DNA of 64,000 bases from Malassezia japonica (taxonomy: Eukaryota; Basidiomycota; Malasseziomycetes; Malasseziales; Malasseziaceae): contig NC_083374.1 of the NCBI RefSeq assembly GCF_029542785.1, positions 310,001-374,000 on the forward strand. Direction: 5' to 3'. Every line of letters begins with the position of its first letter. Position 1 is the first letter of the stretch. Both the position numbers and the translations under genes were made by a program. The notes below the pieces were generated by a model. That model saw nothing but the letters and a program-made list of their open reading frames with translations. It was not told where the DNA came from and did not search any database. Below are positions 18,711-29,282 of the stretch, one piece after another.

Positions 18711-21700
18711 ATGGACGCGAAGAAGGGTGCTCGGGCCGCCGCCGCGGCGGTGCGCGCGCCGTTTGTGGTGCTCGTGAGCGTCGTGGGCCTCGTCGCGCTG
18801 CTGCACGCGGCGGGCCTCGCGCTGTTTACGAGCGGGTTTTTGCTGCAGCGCGTCGAGCTCGCGCCGCACGCGTCGTGTGCGCCGAAAGAGTGGCACCTGC
18901 CGGTGCCGCCGCACGGCGCGGCAGAGGGCGAGGCGCATGCGCTCGACGCCTGGGACGCGGTGCTGGCCGAGGGCGAGTGCACGCTCCCCCCCCGCTTTCG
19001 CAAGGCGGTCGTGTGGATTATCGATGCGCTGCGCTACGACATGCTGGCGCCGGTCAACGCGAGCGAGGCGGATCCCTACCTGCACAACCACCTCACCGCG
19101 CCGCGCGAGGCGACGGACACGCGCCGCGCGTTCCTCGCGCACTTTCTTGCGGACGCGCCGACGACGACGCTGCAGCGCCTCAAAGGGCTCACCACCGGCT
19201 CGCTGCCGACCTTTATCGAGGCCGGCGCCAACTTTGGCGGCGCAGGCAAGGTCGAGGAGGACAACTGGATCAGCCAGTTTCGCCAGCGCATGCTCGCAGA
19301 GCGCGGCCTGGAGCTGAATGCGACGTCCGGAGCGGGCCTCGCATTCGTCGGCGACGATACGTGGGACATGGTCTTTTCTTCGCTCTTTGACGAGGGCCGT
19401 GCGTGGCCCTACTCCTCGTTCAACGTCGAGGACCTCGACACGGTCGACGCGGGCGTGGAGACGCACATGCTCGAGGAGATGCAGCGCTCCGACGCGTCCC
19501 TCACCATTGCCCACTCGCTCGGCGTGGACCACGTCGGCCACCGCTTCGGCGCCGCGCACCCCCGCATGGTGCCGAAGCTGCAGCAGATGGACGCACTCGT
19601 GCGCAGGGTTATGGACCGCCTGGACGACGACACGCTCTTTTTGCTCCTCGGCGACCACGGCATGGACGCCACGGGCGACCACGGCGGCGACTCGGAGCTC
19701 GAGGTGGGTGCGGGCCTCTTTGCCTACGCCAAGCGGCCATGGGACGGCGGCGCGACCGGCGACGAGGACGTGCGTGCGGTACTCGGCGCTGACGCATTCC
19801 AGCCCTTCTCGCCGCTCGCTGGCACGCACCGCTCCGTGCCGCAGATCGATCTCGTGCCGACGCTCGCGCTGCTCCTCGGCGTCCCGATCCCGTTCAACAA
19901 CCTGGGCACGGTGATTCCGGAAGTGTTTGCCTCGCGTTCGAGCCCGCTCGGCAAGCCAAACGCACGCCTGCTGCGTGCGCTGCGCATCAACGCACGCCAG
20001 GTGCACACCTACCTCGACGCGTACGCACAGCACTCGGCGGACCTGCAGCCGTTCCGCGCAGAGCTCGACACGCTCTGGAAGGACGCGCTCCAGAAGGACG
20101 CACAGTACGCGCTTCTCGGGCAGTCGTGGCGGGGCGATGCCAAAGAGGCTGGCCGCGCAGCCGCGCAGGCCTACGCGGCGTACACGCGCCGCGCCGTGCA
20201 GCACGCACGCAGCGTCTGGGCGCAGTTTGCGGATAGCAAGATTGTCGCCGGCCTCGTCGTGCTCTTGGGCGCGGTCCTGTGCACCGCGTGGCTCTGGCAT
20301 GCGTCGGCGCACGGCGCAGAGCTCAGCATGGCCGAGCTCGGTGCGTACCTCTATCCGTACGTCGCCACGAGCGCGGCGATCGGCGTGGGTCTCGCGCTGG
20401 CGCTGTCGCTCGCCAAGACCCTCGTTCCCGTACCGTTTACGCGCCTCGAGCTGGGTCTGCTGTGCCCCGCTTTGCTGGTCGAAGGCGGGATCTTGCTTTC
20501 GGCATGGCGTCGCACCGCGCCGCGCATCGCGTCGGCCACGCCGTACGCCACGGCCGCCGGCGTGCTGATCCTCGGAGTGCACGCCGCGTCGTTTGCAAGT
20601 AACTCGTTCACCATGTGGGAGGACCGCATCACGCTCGCGCTCCTCGCTGCCGTCCTGCTGGCGCGTGCGGCGCTCGGGTACGGCGCGCCCACGACGCGGC
20701 TCCAGCAGCAAATGCCGCTGCTGGCGCTCGGCACACTCGTCCTCCTCCGCGTTGCGGCCATGAGCCGCGTGTGCCGCGAAGAGCAGGCGCCGTACTGTAC
20801 GCCGTCGTTCTACGCGCGCAATGTGCGCCCGGACGGCAAATTTGCAGACAATCCCGCGTACGCATACGCGGGCCCTGCGACGAACAACCCCTGGATGAGC
20901 GCCGTTGCGTACGCCATCGCGTTCATCATCCCCGACGCCTTGCGCCGCATCCTCAGCGCAAGCCAGGCGCAGCACAGCACCGCGCAGACGATGTTTACGT
21001 GGATCGTGCGCCCGTCGCTCCTGATCGGCGCGGCGTTCTGGCTCGCAGACTGGGCGCACGGCCTCGACACGCTCGACGAAGGCGCACGCGCCGGCCTGCT
21101 CGAGCTGAAGCGGTGGGCGGGTCTGGCGGACCTCGTGCTGGTCGGCATCATCGGCATTGCCTACTGGATCCTCGCGCCGTTGCCGCTGCTCGTGCGCCGC
21201 GACGGCGAGCGCGCGGCCATCCTCGGCTTTGCAAACTCGATGGGCAGCATGTTTTTGCTGCTCGAGGCGGTTATCTTTGCGCTGCTCTTTTTGCTCGCGC
21301 AGCCGATGGGCCAGCTCGCGCTCGCACTGTGCTTCCTCGGCCTCGTGATCCTCGCGGAGCTCGGCGACAATGAGCGCGACGTCCAGGTCGTGCGTGCGGC
21401 TCTCGTGCGCGAAGCCGCTCAGGACAAGAACACGGTGCCGCAGCCCGCGCTGCCAACGCTCCTCGAGTCGGTGTCGATCGCACTGCTTGGCTACGTCGCG
21501 TTCTTTGCCACCGGGCATCAGGCGACGTTCTCCGCGATCCAGTGGCGCGTCGCGTTTGTCGGCTTCACGACCGTGACCTACCCCTGGTCGCCGCTGTTTG
21601 TCGTGCTGAACGCGTTTGGGCCGCTGAGCATTTTGCCGGCCTTTGGCGCAGTCCTGCTTGTGCTGTGGAACGTCGCGCCCCACCGGCCCCGCCCGGATAC

Positions 21701-21968
21701 GCCGCCGCCGCCGCCGATGCACACGGCCGCCGCGCTGCTGCGCACCGCGACGGGGTTCCTGCTCTACCACGCGGTCCTGGCGCTGAGCGCCGCACTATTT
21801 GCATGCTACTTCCGCCGGCACCTCATGCTCTTCAAGATCTGGGTGCCGCGCTTTATGACGGGCGCGCTCGCGCTCCTTCTCGCGGACGTCGCCATGCTCC
21901 TCGCGCTCGTCGCGGCGTGGCGCGTCGCACACAAGGTCCATAGCGTCTTTGCCACGCGCTTTACGTAA
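18711..21968 (+). CDS. GPI13: GPI ethanolamine phosphate transferase 3 (Gpi13/PIG-O)
   Basis: A single exon of 1085 residues starts at the ATG at 18711 (MDAKKGARA...). After one N-terminal membrane anchor, a lumenal alkaline-phosphatase-like catalytic domain spans about residues 60-430. It shows VVWIIDALRYDM (metal), LKGLTTGSLPTF (nucleophile Thr), AHSLGVDHVGHRFG and LLLGDHGMDATGDHGG (metal ligands). About 14 hydrophobic segments fill the C-terminal half, as usual for the family. The enzyme adds phosphoethanolamine to the third mannose of the GPI precursor in the ER, the step that allows protein attachment. The start codon is 20 bp from that of the divergent PCI gene, and NOP8 follows 22 bp after the stop. 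Confidence 0.95.
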   Translation: MDAKKGARAAAAAVRAPFVVLVSVVGLVALLHAAGLALFTSGFLLQRVELAPHASCAPKEWHLPVPPHGAAEGEAHALDAWDAVLAEGECTLPPRFRKAVVWIIDALRYDMLAPVNASEADPYLHNHLTAPREATDTRRAFLAHFLADAPTTTLQRLKGLTTGSLPTFIEAGANFGGAGKVEEDNWISQFRQRMLAERGLELNATSGAGLAFVGDDTWDMVFSSLFDEGRAWPYSSFNVEDLDTVDAGVETHMLEEMQRSDASLTIAHSLGVDHVGHRFGAAHPRMVPKLQQMDALVRRVMDRLDDDTLFLLLGDHGMDATGDHGGDSELEVGAGLFAYAKRPWDGGATGDEDVRAVLGADAFQPFSPLAGTHRSVPQIDLVPTLALLLGVPIPFNNLGTVIPEVFASRSSPLGKPNARLLRALRINARQVHTYLDAYAQHSADLQPFRAELDTLWKDALQKDAQYALLGQSWRGDAKEAGRAAAQAYAAYTRRAVQHARSVWAQFADSKIVAGLVVLLGAVLCTAWLWHASAHGAELSMAELGAYLYPYVATSAAIGVGLALALSLAKTLVPVPFTRLELGLLCPALLVEGGILLSAWRRTAPRIASATPYATAAGVLILGVHAASFASNSFTMWEDRITLALLAAVLLARAALGYGAPTTRLQQQMPLLALGTLVLLRVAAMSRVCREEQAPYCTPSFYARNVRPDGKFADNPAYAYAGPATNNPWMSAVAYAIAFIIPDALRRILSASQAQHSTAQTMFTWIVRPSLLIGAAFWLADWAHGLDTLDEGARAGLLELKRWAGLADLVLVGIIGIAYWILAPLPLLVRRDGERAAILGFANSMGSMFLLLEAVIFALLFLLAQPMGQLALALCFLGLVILAELGDNERDVQVVRAALVREAAQDKNTVPQPALPTLLESVSIALLGYVAFFATGHQATFSAIQWRVAFVGFTTVTYPWSPLFVVLNAFGPLSILPAFGAVLLVLWNVAPHRPRPDTPPPPPMHTAAALLRTATGFLLYHAVLALSAALFACYFRRHLMLFKIWVPRFMTGALALLLADVAMLLALVAAWRVAHKVHSVFATRFT

Positions 21969-21990
21969 ATTTGCCTTTTTTCCTCCACCC

Positions 21991-23016
21991 ATGGAGCGGA
22001 TCACCAAACGGCTGCACATCTCGGGCCTCACGCCGAATTTCTCGCACACGGCGCTGCGTGAGAAGCTCGAGCAGTACGGCGAGGTGCAGGAGCTCGAAGG
22101 GTGTGATGACCAGTACGTCGACGCGGTCGGAAACCGGCGGCCATACGCTTTTGCAACGATCCACGCGACGCCGGCGCAGCTGCAAAAATGCATGAATGTG
22201 CTCAGCGGCGCGATCTGGAAGGGCGCAAAGCTACGCGTGGGCGAGGCCAAGCCGCGCATTACTGAGCGCATGCTCAAGCGAAAGGAAAAGGAGGAAAAAG
22301 TCACCGAGGCCGCTCAGGAACGCCAGCTCGAGCGCCGGAAAAAGTGGCTGCAGAAACGCCCGTGGCTCGGCGTGCAGCCGAACGATATGCGCCCAGTGAC
22401 CATGGAAAAGGTCAAAGAGGGCGAGTGGGGATGGAAGGCAACGCCGACGGGGCACCTCGTGCGCCCGATGCATATGCGCCCGACACGCCCGTTGCCGCGC
22501 CCGGCGGATCACCCACACAAGCGCAAACGGGGCTCGTCAGAACGCGCACACCGCGTCACGATCGACCCGACGCGGTACCCGCGCGAGCACCTTGCAGGGA
22601 GCTTGCTCGACGCACTTGCCTCGGGGTCGAGCGAGCAGGTGCGTTGGGAGTGCACCGAAGACGACCATGGCGTGCATTGGCGTGCATTGAGCAAGGACGG
22701 CAAGGTCCTGGCCACTGAAAGGGTGCCGGAAAAGAAGCGCGTGCAGATCGCAAGCAAGTGTACACACGATGCATCGGAATGGGACATGCCGGACGATTTG
22801 CAGATCCAGCAGGCGATGGCGACGCAAGAAGTGCCGACGTCGCTGTTTGGCGGTGAGGATCAAGGCGAAGGAGGTGCTTGGTGGGACGAAGGGGGAAAGA
22901 GTGCCGTGCATGAGCCTCGTGAGGAAGAGAAGGACGAGGAAGAGGAGGAAGAGGAGGAAGAGGAGGAAGAGGAAGAAGATGCCGATAAAGATGCTGATAA
23001 AGAGACTCAAGAGGCG

Positions 23017-23067
<51 letters not shown>

Positions 23068-24120
23068 TCCGAGCTTCAAGAACTGTTTAGCAAGCATGAC
23101 GATGCGCCTGAAGACCTCTTTGAGCATACCAAGCCCTCATCTTCGGCATGGTGGGATGAGCCAGAGCCACAAGCACCTGCACAGCAGCCCGAACCCCCTA
23201 AACCCACTCCTCCCAAACCCATTCACCCTTCAGAGCCCTCGCGTGCGGCGCCAGTCCTGGACGAATCCGACTTTTCGGATGGCTACGAGGAAATGCAAGG
23301 CTCGGCGCCGGCCGTATCCGGCAGCGACGAGCGTGCTCGTGCACTTGCGCTGCTAGGTGGCCTGATTGGCTCGGACCGGACCGAGGCGCCACCGCCTGTG
23401 CATGTGCCTTTCACCGAGTCGGATGATGAAGATTGGCCGACTGCCCCGCAGGCCGATGAGCCTATGCAAACGGAGCAGCCTATCCAAGCGCCGGGAGAGC
23501 CCACTTTTCCGCTAAAGGAGCCAGCATCAAAGGAGCCAGCACCAAAGGAGCCAGCACCAAAGGAGCTTGCTCCCAAAGAGTCCAAACCATCCACCGAAAC
23601 GCCGAACCCCCTGGCCAGTCTTGATACCACGACGGACGTCGAATCTACCCAAGCTGCACCTACGGATTCGAGCGACCCCAAACCATCTACCTCGCTCAAG
23701 GACATGTTCCAGCATGATGGCGGATTCTCGCTCTTTGGCGCAATTGCCGAAGAGGACCTCGACGATATGGTGCTCGAGGATCCCTTTGAGCCTGCGCCCG
23801 CACCCGCACCCGTCCCTGTCACTACGACCACCCCCCGCCCTGCATCCGTGCGCCTCCCCCTCCTGACGACCCCCGCGACGCTCGGACGGAATAGCCTGCT
23901 CGAGGTCCTGCAGCGTTCCGGCTCGACGCCCTTTTGGTGCGTCGACTCGGACGAGGCCATCGACGAGCGCTGGAAAGCGCAGCGTGGCGAGCTCACGCAA
24001 AACTTCAAGCGGATGCATCGCGAGGCCGTCAAAAAGACACGCCGCCGCGTCGCGGGCTCGCGCGCGAGCACCGGCACCACCCGACCCGGTGCGGCGCCGC
24101 CCGCCGGCCGTGTACCATAG
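21991..24120 (+). CDS. NOP8: RRM nucleolar protein, Nop8/NOL8-like
   Basis: A single exon of 709 residues starts at [13 protein letters not shown]. An RRM fills residues 5-80 (RLHISGLTP as RNP2-like, YAFATIHA as RNP1-like), followed by a basic segment typical of Nop8 ([20 protein letters not shown]). The middle is strongly acidic, with a glutamate run near 22921-22978 and a run of 16 aspartates encoded by pure GAC repeats (23017-23064). A five-residue KEPAP repeat lies at about 23517-23580. The C-terminus ([15 protein letters not shown]..., [15 protein letters not shown]) resembles the conserved tail of fungal Nop8, a 60S ribosome assembly factor. The assignment rests on RRM position, the following motif and the tail. 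Other nucleolar RRM proteins remain possible. Confidence 0.7.
23017..23064 (+). repeat. (GAC)16 trinucleotide microsatellite in NOP8
   Basis: Sixteen uninterrupted GAC codons encode a poly-aspartate tract. A GAG/GAA-rich stretch lies just upstream. Uninterrupted repeats of this length are prone to length change between strains. Confidence 0.85.
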
Positions 24121-24178
24121 CGTCTCCACATGGCCCGTTCGCATCGGCCGAAACGGCCCGACCCCACCCCTGACCACC

Positions 24179-25069
24179 ATGTTTGCTCTGCGTTCTGTCC
24201 GTGCTGCTGTGACGCCTGTGCGCTCTGCTGCGCCGCTGACCGCGCGTGCGACGTTTTCCACGTCGCTTCCCCGCCTGTCGCCTGCTGCGACCGAGGCCTA
24301 CACCAACATCCAGGTGTCGGACCCGAAGGAGGGCGTGCGTCTTATTACGCTGAACCGCCCCAAGGCGCTGAATGCGCTCAACTCGCAGCTCTTCCACGAG
24401 CTGAACGACGCTGCGAAGCAGGCTGACGAGGATGCTCAGATCAACGCGATCGTCATCACTGGCAGCGAGAAGGCCTTTGCGGCCGGCGCCGACATCAAGG
24501 AGATGAAGGACAAGACCTTTGCCGAGGCGTACAAGTCCAACTTCCTTGGCCACTGGTCGCAGCTTACGCAGGTGCGCAAGCCGATCATTGCCGCGGTCAA
24601 CGGCTACGCCCTGGGTGGTGGTAACGAGCTTGCGATGATGACCGATATCATCCTCGCCTCGCCGACCGCCGTCTTTGGCCAGCCCGAGATCAACCTCGGT
24701 GTGATCCCTGGTGCGGGCGGCACGCAGCGCCTTACGCGCGCTATCGGCAAGAGCCGCACCATGGAGATTGTGCTCACCGGCCGCAACCTCACCGCTGATG
24801 AGGCCGAGGCCGCTGGCCTCATCTCGCGCGTCGTTCGCGAGGGTTCGGTCGTGGACGAGGCTGTGGCGGTCGCCTCGCGCATCGGCAAGAAGAGCCAGAT
24901 CGCGATCCAGGCTGCAAAGGAGGCCGTCAACTCTTCGTACGAGCTCTCGCTCGCCGAGGGTATCCGCCTCGAGCGCCGCCTCTTCCAGTCCCTCTTCTCC
25001 ACCCACGACCAAAAGGAGGGTATGGCTGCCTTTGCCGAGAAGCGCAAGCCCGACTTTACCAACAACTAG
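24179..25069 (+). CDS. Enoyl-CoA hydratase, mitochondrial (short-chain, ECHS1 type)
   Basis: A single exon of 296 residues. The N-terminus ([20 protein letters not shown]..., STSLPR) is a typical mitochondrial presequence. The crotonase fold shows the oxyanion and CoA motif AGADIKEM, the first catalytic Glu in [10 protein letters not shown] (E150) and the second in [20 protein letters not shown] (E170). The C-terminal helix contains [19 protein letters not shown]. It hydrates 2-trans-enoyl-CoA in mitochondrial beta-oxidation and branched-chain amino acid breakdown. Codon bias is high, suggesting strong expression. It lies 58 bp after NOP8 and converges on TOP2 with 14 bp between stops. Confidence 0.93.
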   Translation: MFALRSVRAAVTPVRSAAPLTARATFSTSLPRLSPAATEAYTNIQVSDPKEGVRLITLNRPKALNALNSQLFHELNDAAKQADEDAQINAIVITGSEKAFAAGADIKEMKDKTFAEAYKSNFLGHWSQLTQVRKPIIAAVNGYALGGGNELAMMTDIILASPTAVFGQPEINLGVIPGAGGTQRLTRAIGKSRTMEIVLTGRNLTADEAEAAGLISRVVREGSVVDEAVAVASRIGKKSQIAIQAAKEAVNSSYELSLAEGIRLERRLFQSLFSTHDQKEGMAAFAEKRKPDFTNN

Positions 25070-25083
25070 GTCATAGTCTATGA

Positions 25084-28000
25084 TCAACGATAGTAATCAT
25101 CGTCGCTGCCTTCGTCGACAGCGCCCTCGTCCTCGTCCGAGTCCCGAAGGATCGAGTCGTCAGGCTCGACGTCGTACTTGCGCGGCGCACGCGCCGCCGT
25201 CCGCGACGAGCCGGCGCGGCGCGTCGTGGGGGCTGGGATATCTTCGTCGTCGTCGTCGTCAAACTCTTCCTCGGACTCGTCCGTCTTGCGCCGCGCTTTG
25301 GGCGCAGCCTTGGGCTTGGGTGCAGCCTTCGGCGCGGCCTTTGCACGGGGTTTCGGCGCAGGCTTGGCGGCTTTGGCAGGAGACAGATTCAGCTCGTCGT
25401 CGTCCGCGGCGTGCTTCTCCGGTACCACGGCAGGCGTCGAGTCCGGCGCAGGCGTCTCGGCCTTGGTAAAAGCCGGCTGCTTGGGCGCCGGCGCGGCCGC
25501 CGCGCCAGTCGCCTTGGGCTTCGCGGCGGGCTTCTCCGGCGAGATGCTCATCGACGACTCGCGGTCCTCCTTCTTGACCGCCTTCTTGGCCGGCGCGCGG
25601 CGCTTGGTTGTCGACACCTTGACCTGCGACGAGCTCGTGGCGGCCGCGAGGCGGGCGTCCTCAGCGAGGACCGCATCCCACTCCTCGAGGAACTGCGTCA
25701 GGTCCTCGTCCCAGAGGTTCTGGGGCGAGCGGCCCAGGAGGATCTTGAGCTGGTGCTCAGTCTCGTCGCGCTCTTTGAGCAGCTTCTCGACACGCTCGCG
25801 CGTCAGCGAGTAGATCGCCATGCTCAAGAGGTAGTCGTAGTCGGTCACGCCGCCCGTCTCGGCCGGATCCTCGTCCTCTTGCGGCTCCTCGGCCTTGTCG
25901 ACGATGCTCTTGGCCTTGGCGACCTTTCTCGGGAAGGCCTGGAAGTCGAGGCGGCGCAGCTCCTCGACAATCTCAGCCTTCTTGCGGTTCGACACGCTGA
26001 GCTCGCGCGAGATAATCATGCTCACGAAGCGTGCCTGGTTCGACAGGCGGTCGTACACGAGCTTCAGGTCGTCGACCAGGTGCTCCTTGCGGCGCTGGTA
26101 GAAACCGAGGCGCAGGAAGTAAAAGTCGTCGAGAATCTCGAGGGGCGACGCGTACTTCTTGATCTTGCCTTCGGGCGAGAAGAGGACCATGTTTCCGGTC
26201 GAAATCACGCTCGAGAGGCGGAAGAAGGCGTCGGGGCCGATCTTGCTGATCTCTTCAATACCCTTGGCATTCAGCTCGACGATAAAGTGCACGGTCGTGT
26301 CCGTGTGGTACTCCTTGTACTCACGCACCGTCGCGGGCGTCTTTTCCGAGCCCGACGTGCGCTCCTCGAGCCACTCTTTGTAGGTCGACGTCCAAGTACG
26401 CACAGGGAGCTCGGTGATCTCCCAGTTGCTCTCATCGAGCTGCGTCGCGCGGCCTGCGACGCGGTAGCGCTCCGGCGCAGTCTGCTCGATCGTACCGGTA
26501 TAGCCACGGTACCACGGAGCCATCGGCGCGTACTCCTCGCCCGACATGCGGCGGCGCAGGTTCGCGACAACGTCGGCGGGGTTATAGTTCGGCACAAACG
26601 TGCTCCAGCCAGTGCCAATACCCTCGCCACCGTTAAGGAGGACCTGCGGCACGACGGGGACGTACCACTCGGGCTCGATACTCTGGCCATCGTCGTCGAG
26701 GTAGTTGAGCAGTGCATCGTCCTTTGGACTGAACAGAGCGCGCGTAATTCCCGGCACAGCCGTAAAGATATAACGGGCGCTGGCGGCGTCCTTGCCGCCC
26801 ATCGAGCGCGTACCAAACTGACCGTTAGGCGACAAGAGGTTCACGTTGTTGCTTCCGCAAAAGTCTTGCGCGAGGCCGACGATCGTCGCCGAGAGACTTG
26901 CCTCGCCGTGGTGGTAGGCAGTGTGCTCCGAGACGTAACCCTGGAGCTGCTGCACCTTGATCTCGGTCTTGAGCTTGCGCTTGAAGCAGCCAAAGAGCAC
27001 TTTGCGCTGGCCGGGCTTTAGTCCGTCGACCACCGACGGGATCGAGCGGATGTTGTCCGCCATCGAGAAGAGGATCAGTTCCTTGTTGATAAAGTCCGAG
27101 ATGGGAATCTGGCGGATGCGGTGGTCGAGGAATGTGCCCGGGACAAACTGGCGCAGCCACTCTTTACGGTCGTCGGCCTTTTTCTTGTTAAAGGCGAGGT
27201 CCACAAGTTCGCGGTCCCCGGGGCGCATCGTCTCGAAAGAGAGCATGTGCGTGTCCATGTTGCGGAAGTACTTCTTCATGTCCTCGGCCTTGGACGTACC
27301 GAGACCCTTGAAGTACTTGATCGTCCAGCCGCGGCCGCCGTCGGCGCTCTCCTTCCAGCGCTCGTACTCGGGCATGGTAAAGAACGACTTGACTTCACTT
27401 CCCTTGCTCGCTTTGACAATCGGTGTGATGAACTCGACCAGGAAGTTGGGGATACGCAGGAGCGAGGGGTAAAAGTGGTCGAGAAAGTTGATAATCAGGC
27501 CCTTGATGTGCGAGCCGTCAAAGTCCTGGTCGGTCATGATCATCAGCGAGCCGTACCGCAATCCGTTGACCGAGTCGTACTGCTTGCCGTGCTGGAGACC
27601 AAGGATCTCTTTGATGTTCTTGATCTCGGCGTTCTTCCTAATCGCGTCGTGCGTCGCCTCGCGCACATTCAGCAGCTTACCACGCAGCGGGAACACACCG
27701 TACGCATCGCGGCCGACCTCGCTCAGGCCCGAGACTGCGAGCGCCTTGGCCGAGTCACCTTCCGTGAGGATGAGCGTGCACTCGGCGCTGCGCTTGCCGC
27801 CCGCCCAGTTGGCGTCCTCGAGCTTGGTCACCGAGACGCGCGAGCGCTTGCGGCCGTCCGAGTTTTGGAGCTGGCGGTCCTGCTGGAACTGTGCGATGGA
27901 CTGCACATTGTCAATGACGCCCGAGCGGAGCACCTTGCGCGCAAACTCGTCCGGCATCACCCACTTGGAGCCGAATGCGGACGGCTTGAGCGTGAGAGTC

Positions 28001-29127
28001 TCCTTGGTCTGGCTGTCGAACGAGGGGTTGACAATCTGGCAGTTGACAAAGATCCAGAGCTGCTGGCGCACCTGGTTCGCCTTGACTGCCGCGCTCTTTT
28101 TGCCCTTGGAGACGTGCTCGAGGATCTTGTTGACGATCTGCGCCTCGACGTGCTCGACGTGCTTGCCGCCCTTGATCGTCGCGATGTTGTTTACAAACGA
28201 GACCTGGCGAGCGCTGCCATCCGAGACGGCAAAGCCCACCTCCCACACGCGTCCGTTGTTTTCGCTAGTGTCAAAGACAATGGTCGGTTTCGGCCCCGCG
28301 GCGCCCTCCTCCTCCTTCGGCACGCCGCTCATTTCTTGGATCGAGTTGACGTACATCTCGACGTACTGCTTAAAGTTTTTGACCTTGATGCGCTCGCCGT
28401 TCAAGAACACCTTGACGCCCTTGACGGTGCCGGCCATGTCGTAGACGCGCTTCATCAGGAGCGCCTCCGTATCCGCATCGATCGAGTCCATGTGGAACAG
28501 CGCGAGGTCCGGCTTGAACGTGATACACGTAAACTCCTCCTTGCGCGAGTTCTTGGTGATTTTCGGGGCGCTCTTTTTGTGCATGTGCTCGGAAAAGACC
28601 TGCTTGTACTTTTGCTCGCGCTCGCGGTCGGCCGTCTCGACGGTAAACTCGGTCGAGTAGATATTCGTGAGCTTGGCACCGAAACCATTCCGGCCACCTG
28701 TCACCTTTGCCTCGTCGTCGTCGTAGTTCGAGGAAGTGAGGAGGTTGCCAAAGATGAGCTCGGGAATGTACACCTGCTCCTTTTCGTGCATCTCGATCGG
28801 GATACCCTGACCGTTGTTCCACACGGACACGGTGCCCGCGGCCGTGTCGATATTCACCTTGAGCGTGTCCATGTTGGGGTCGCGCACCTTGTTGTCGGCG
28901 GCGTTGACGAGAATTTCGTCAAAAATCTTGTAAAAGCCCGGAACGTAGGCCGTGTCGCGGTACACCATCTGCTGCTTCTGTGCGTCAAAGACCCACATCG
29001 TCTCGGTGCGCCTCTCGATGCTACCGATGTACGTGTCAGGGCGCTTGAGCACATGCTCCAGCTGGCTCAGCTTCTGGTACGTCTCCGACGCACTCTTTGA
29101 ACGCGCCGCATTCGCCTCAGAATCCAT
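25084..29127 (-). CDS. TOP2: DNA topoisomerase II
   Basis: A single exon. I use the ATG at 29127 (MDSEANAARSKSASETYQKL, 1347 residues), because conserved sequence starts there; an in-frame ATG at 29220 would add 31 atypical residues. The GHKL ATPase domain shows QLEHVLKRPDTYIGS, the N-box region and GGRNGFGAKLTNIYSTEF. The Toprim domain shows ILTEGDSAKALAVSGL and the acidic motif DQDFDGSHIKGL. The catalytic tyrosine lies in GGKDAASARYIFT within the winged-helix domain. The C-terminal roughly 200 residues are alternating basic and acidic low complexity (KPKAAPKARRK, EEEFDDDDDED), as usual for the regulatory tail. The enzyme decatenates chromosomes. It is convergent with ECH (14 bp) and divergent from GET2. 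Confidence 0.95.
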   Translation of the reverse strand: MDSEANAARSKSASETYQKLSQLEHVLKRPDTYIGSIERRTETMWVFDAQKQQMVYRDTAYVPGFYKIFDEILVNAADNKVRDPNMDTLKVNIDTAAGTVSVWNNGQGIPIEMHEKEQVYIPELIFGNLLTSSNYDDDEAKVTGGRNGFGAKLTNIYSTEFTVETADREREQKYKQVFSEHMHKKSAPKITKNSRKEEFTCITFKPDLALFHMDSIDADTEALLMKRVYDMAGTVKGVKVFLNGERIKVKNFKQYVEMYVNSIQEMSGVPKEEEGAAGPKPTIVFDTSENNGRVWEVGFAVSDGSARQVSFVNNIATIKGGKHVEHVEAQIVNKILEHVSKGKKSAAVKANQVRQQLWIFVNCQIVNPSFDSQTKETLTLKPSAFGSKWVMPDEFARKVLRSGVIDNVQSIAQFQQDRQLQNSDGRKRSRVSVTKLEDANWAGGKRSAECTLILTEGDSAKALAVSGLSEVGRDAYGVFPLRGKLLNVREATHDAIRKNAEIKNIKEILGLQHGKQYDSVNGLRYGSLMIMTDQDFDGSHIKGLIINFLDHFYPSLLRIPNFLVEFITPIVKASKGSEVKSFFTMPEYERWKESADGGRGWTIKYFKGLGTSKAEDMKKYFRNMDTHMLSFETMRPGDRELVDLAFNKKKADDRKEWLRQFVPGTFLDHRIRQIPISDFINKELILFSMADNIRSIPSVVDGLKPGQRKVLFGCFKRKLKTEIKVQQLQGYVSEHTAYHHGEASLSATIVGLAQDFCGSNNVNLLSPNGQFGTRSMGGKDAASARYIFTAVPGITRALFSPKDDALLNYLDDDGQSIEPEWYVPVVPQVLLNGGEGIGTGWSTFVPNYNPADVVANLRRRMSGEEYAPMAPWYRGYTGTIEQTAPERYRVAGRATQLDESNWEITELPVRTWTSTYKEWLEERTSGSEKTPATVREYKEYHTDTTVHFIVELNAKGIEEISKIGPDAFFRLSSVISTGNMVLFSPEGKIKKYASPLEILDDFYFLRLGFYQRRKEHLVDDLKLVYDRLSNQARFVSMIISRELSVSNRKKAEIVEELRRLDFQAFPRKVAKAKSIVDKAEEPQEDEDPAETGGVTDYDYLLSMAIYSLTRERVEKLLKERDETEHQLKILLGRSPQNLWDEDLTQFLEEWDAVLAEDARLAAATSSSQVKVSTTKRRAPAKKAVKKEDRESSMSISPEKPAAKPKATGAAAAPAPKQPAFTKAETPAPDSTPAVVPEKHAADDDELNLSPAKAAKPAPKPRAKAAPKAAPKPKAAPKARRKTDESEEEFDDDDDEDIPAPTTRRAGSSRTAARAPRKYDVEPDDSILRDSDEDEGAVDEGSDDDYYR

Positions 29128-29220
29128 GGTGGGCCGTACTTTTACACGGGTGCTCAGTGCAAACCGTTGGACGAGCAGGGGACAGCGACAAAAGCCCAAG
29201 CGCACGCCGCCCGAGCGCAT

Positions 29221-29282
29221 ATAAACACTTCAACACTCGCTCTGGGCCACGTGGCGCTACACCACGTGATACTCCCACGACG
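29221..29282. promoter_or_regulatory. Divergent promoter TOP2/GET2 with paired E-boxes
   Basis: Two CACGTG E-boxes lie 15 bp apart (29248-29253 and 29263-29268) in the short region between the two divergent genes. The second is CACGTGAT, the same extended form seen before IES6 (44813) and the MDV1 pair (32441). A bHLH factor site is inferred from the motif only. Confidence 0.45.

Noticed and set aside
29128..29220. N-terminal extension of TOP2 from the ATG at 29220
   Set aside because: The extra 31 residues do not resemble topoisomerase II, and homology starts just after the ATG at 29127. The longer form cannot be excluded without transcript data.
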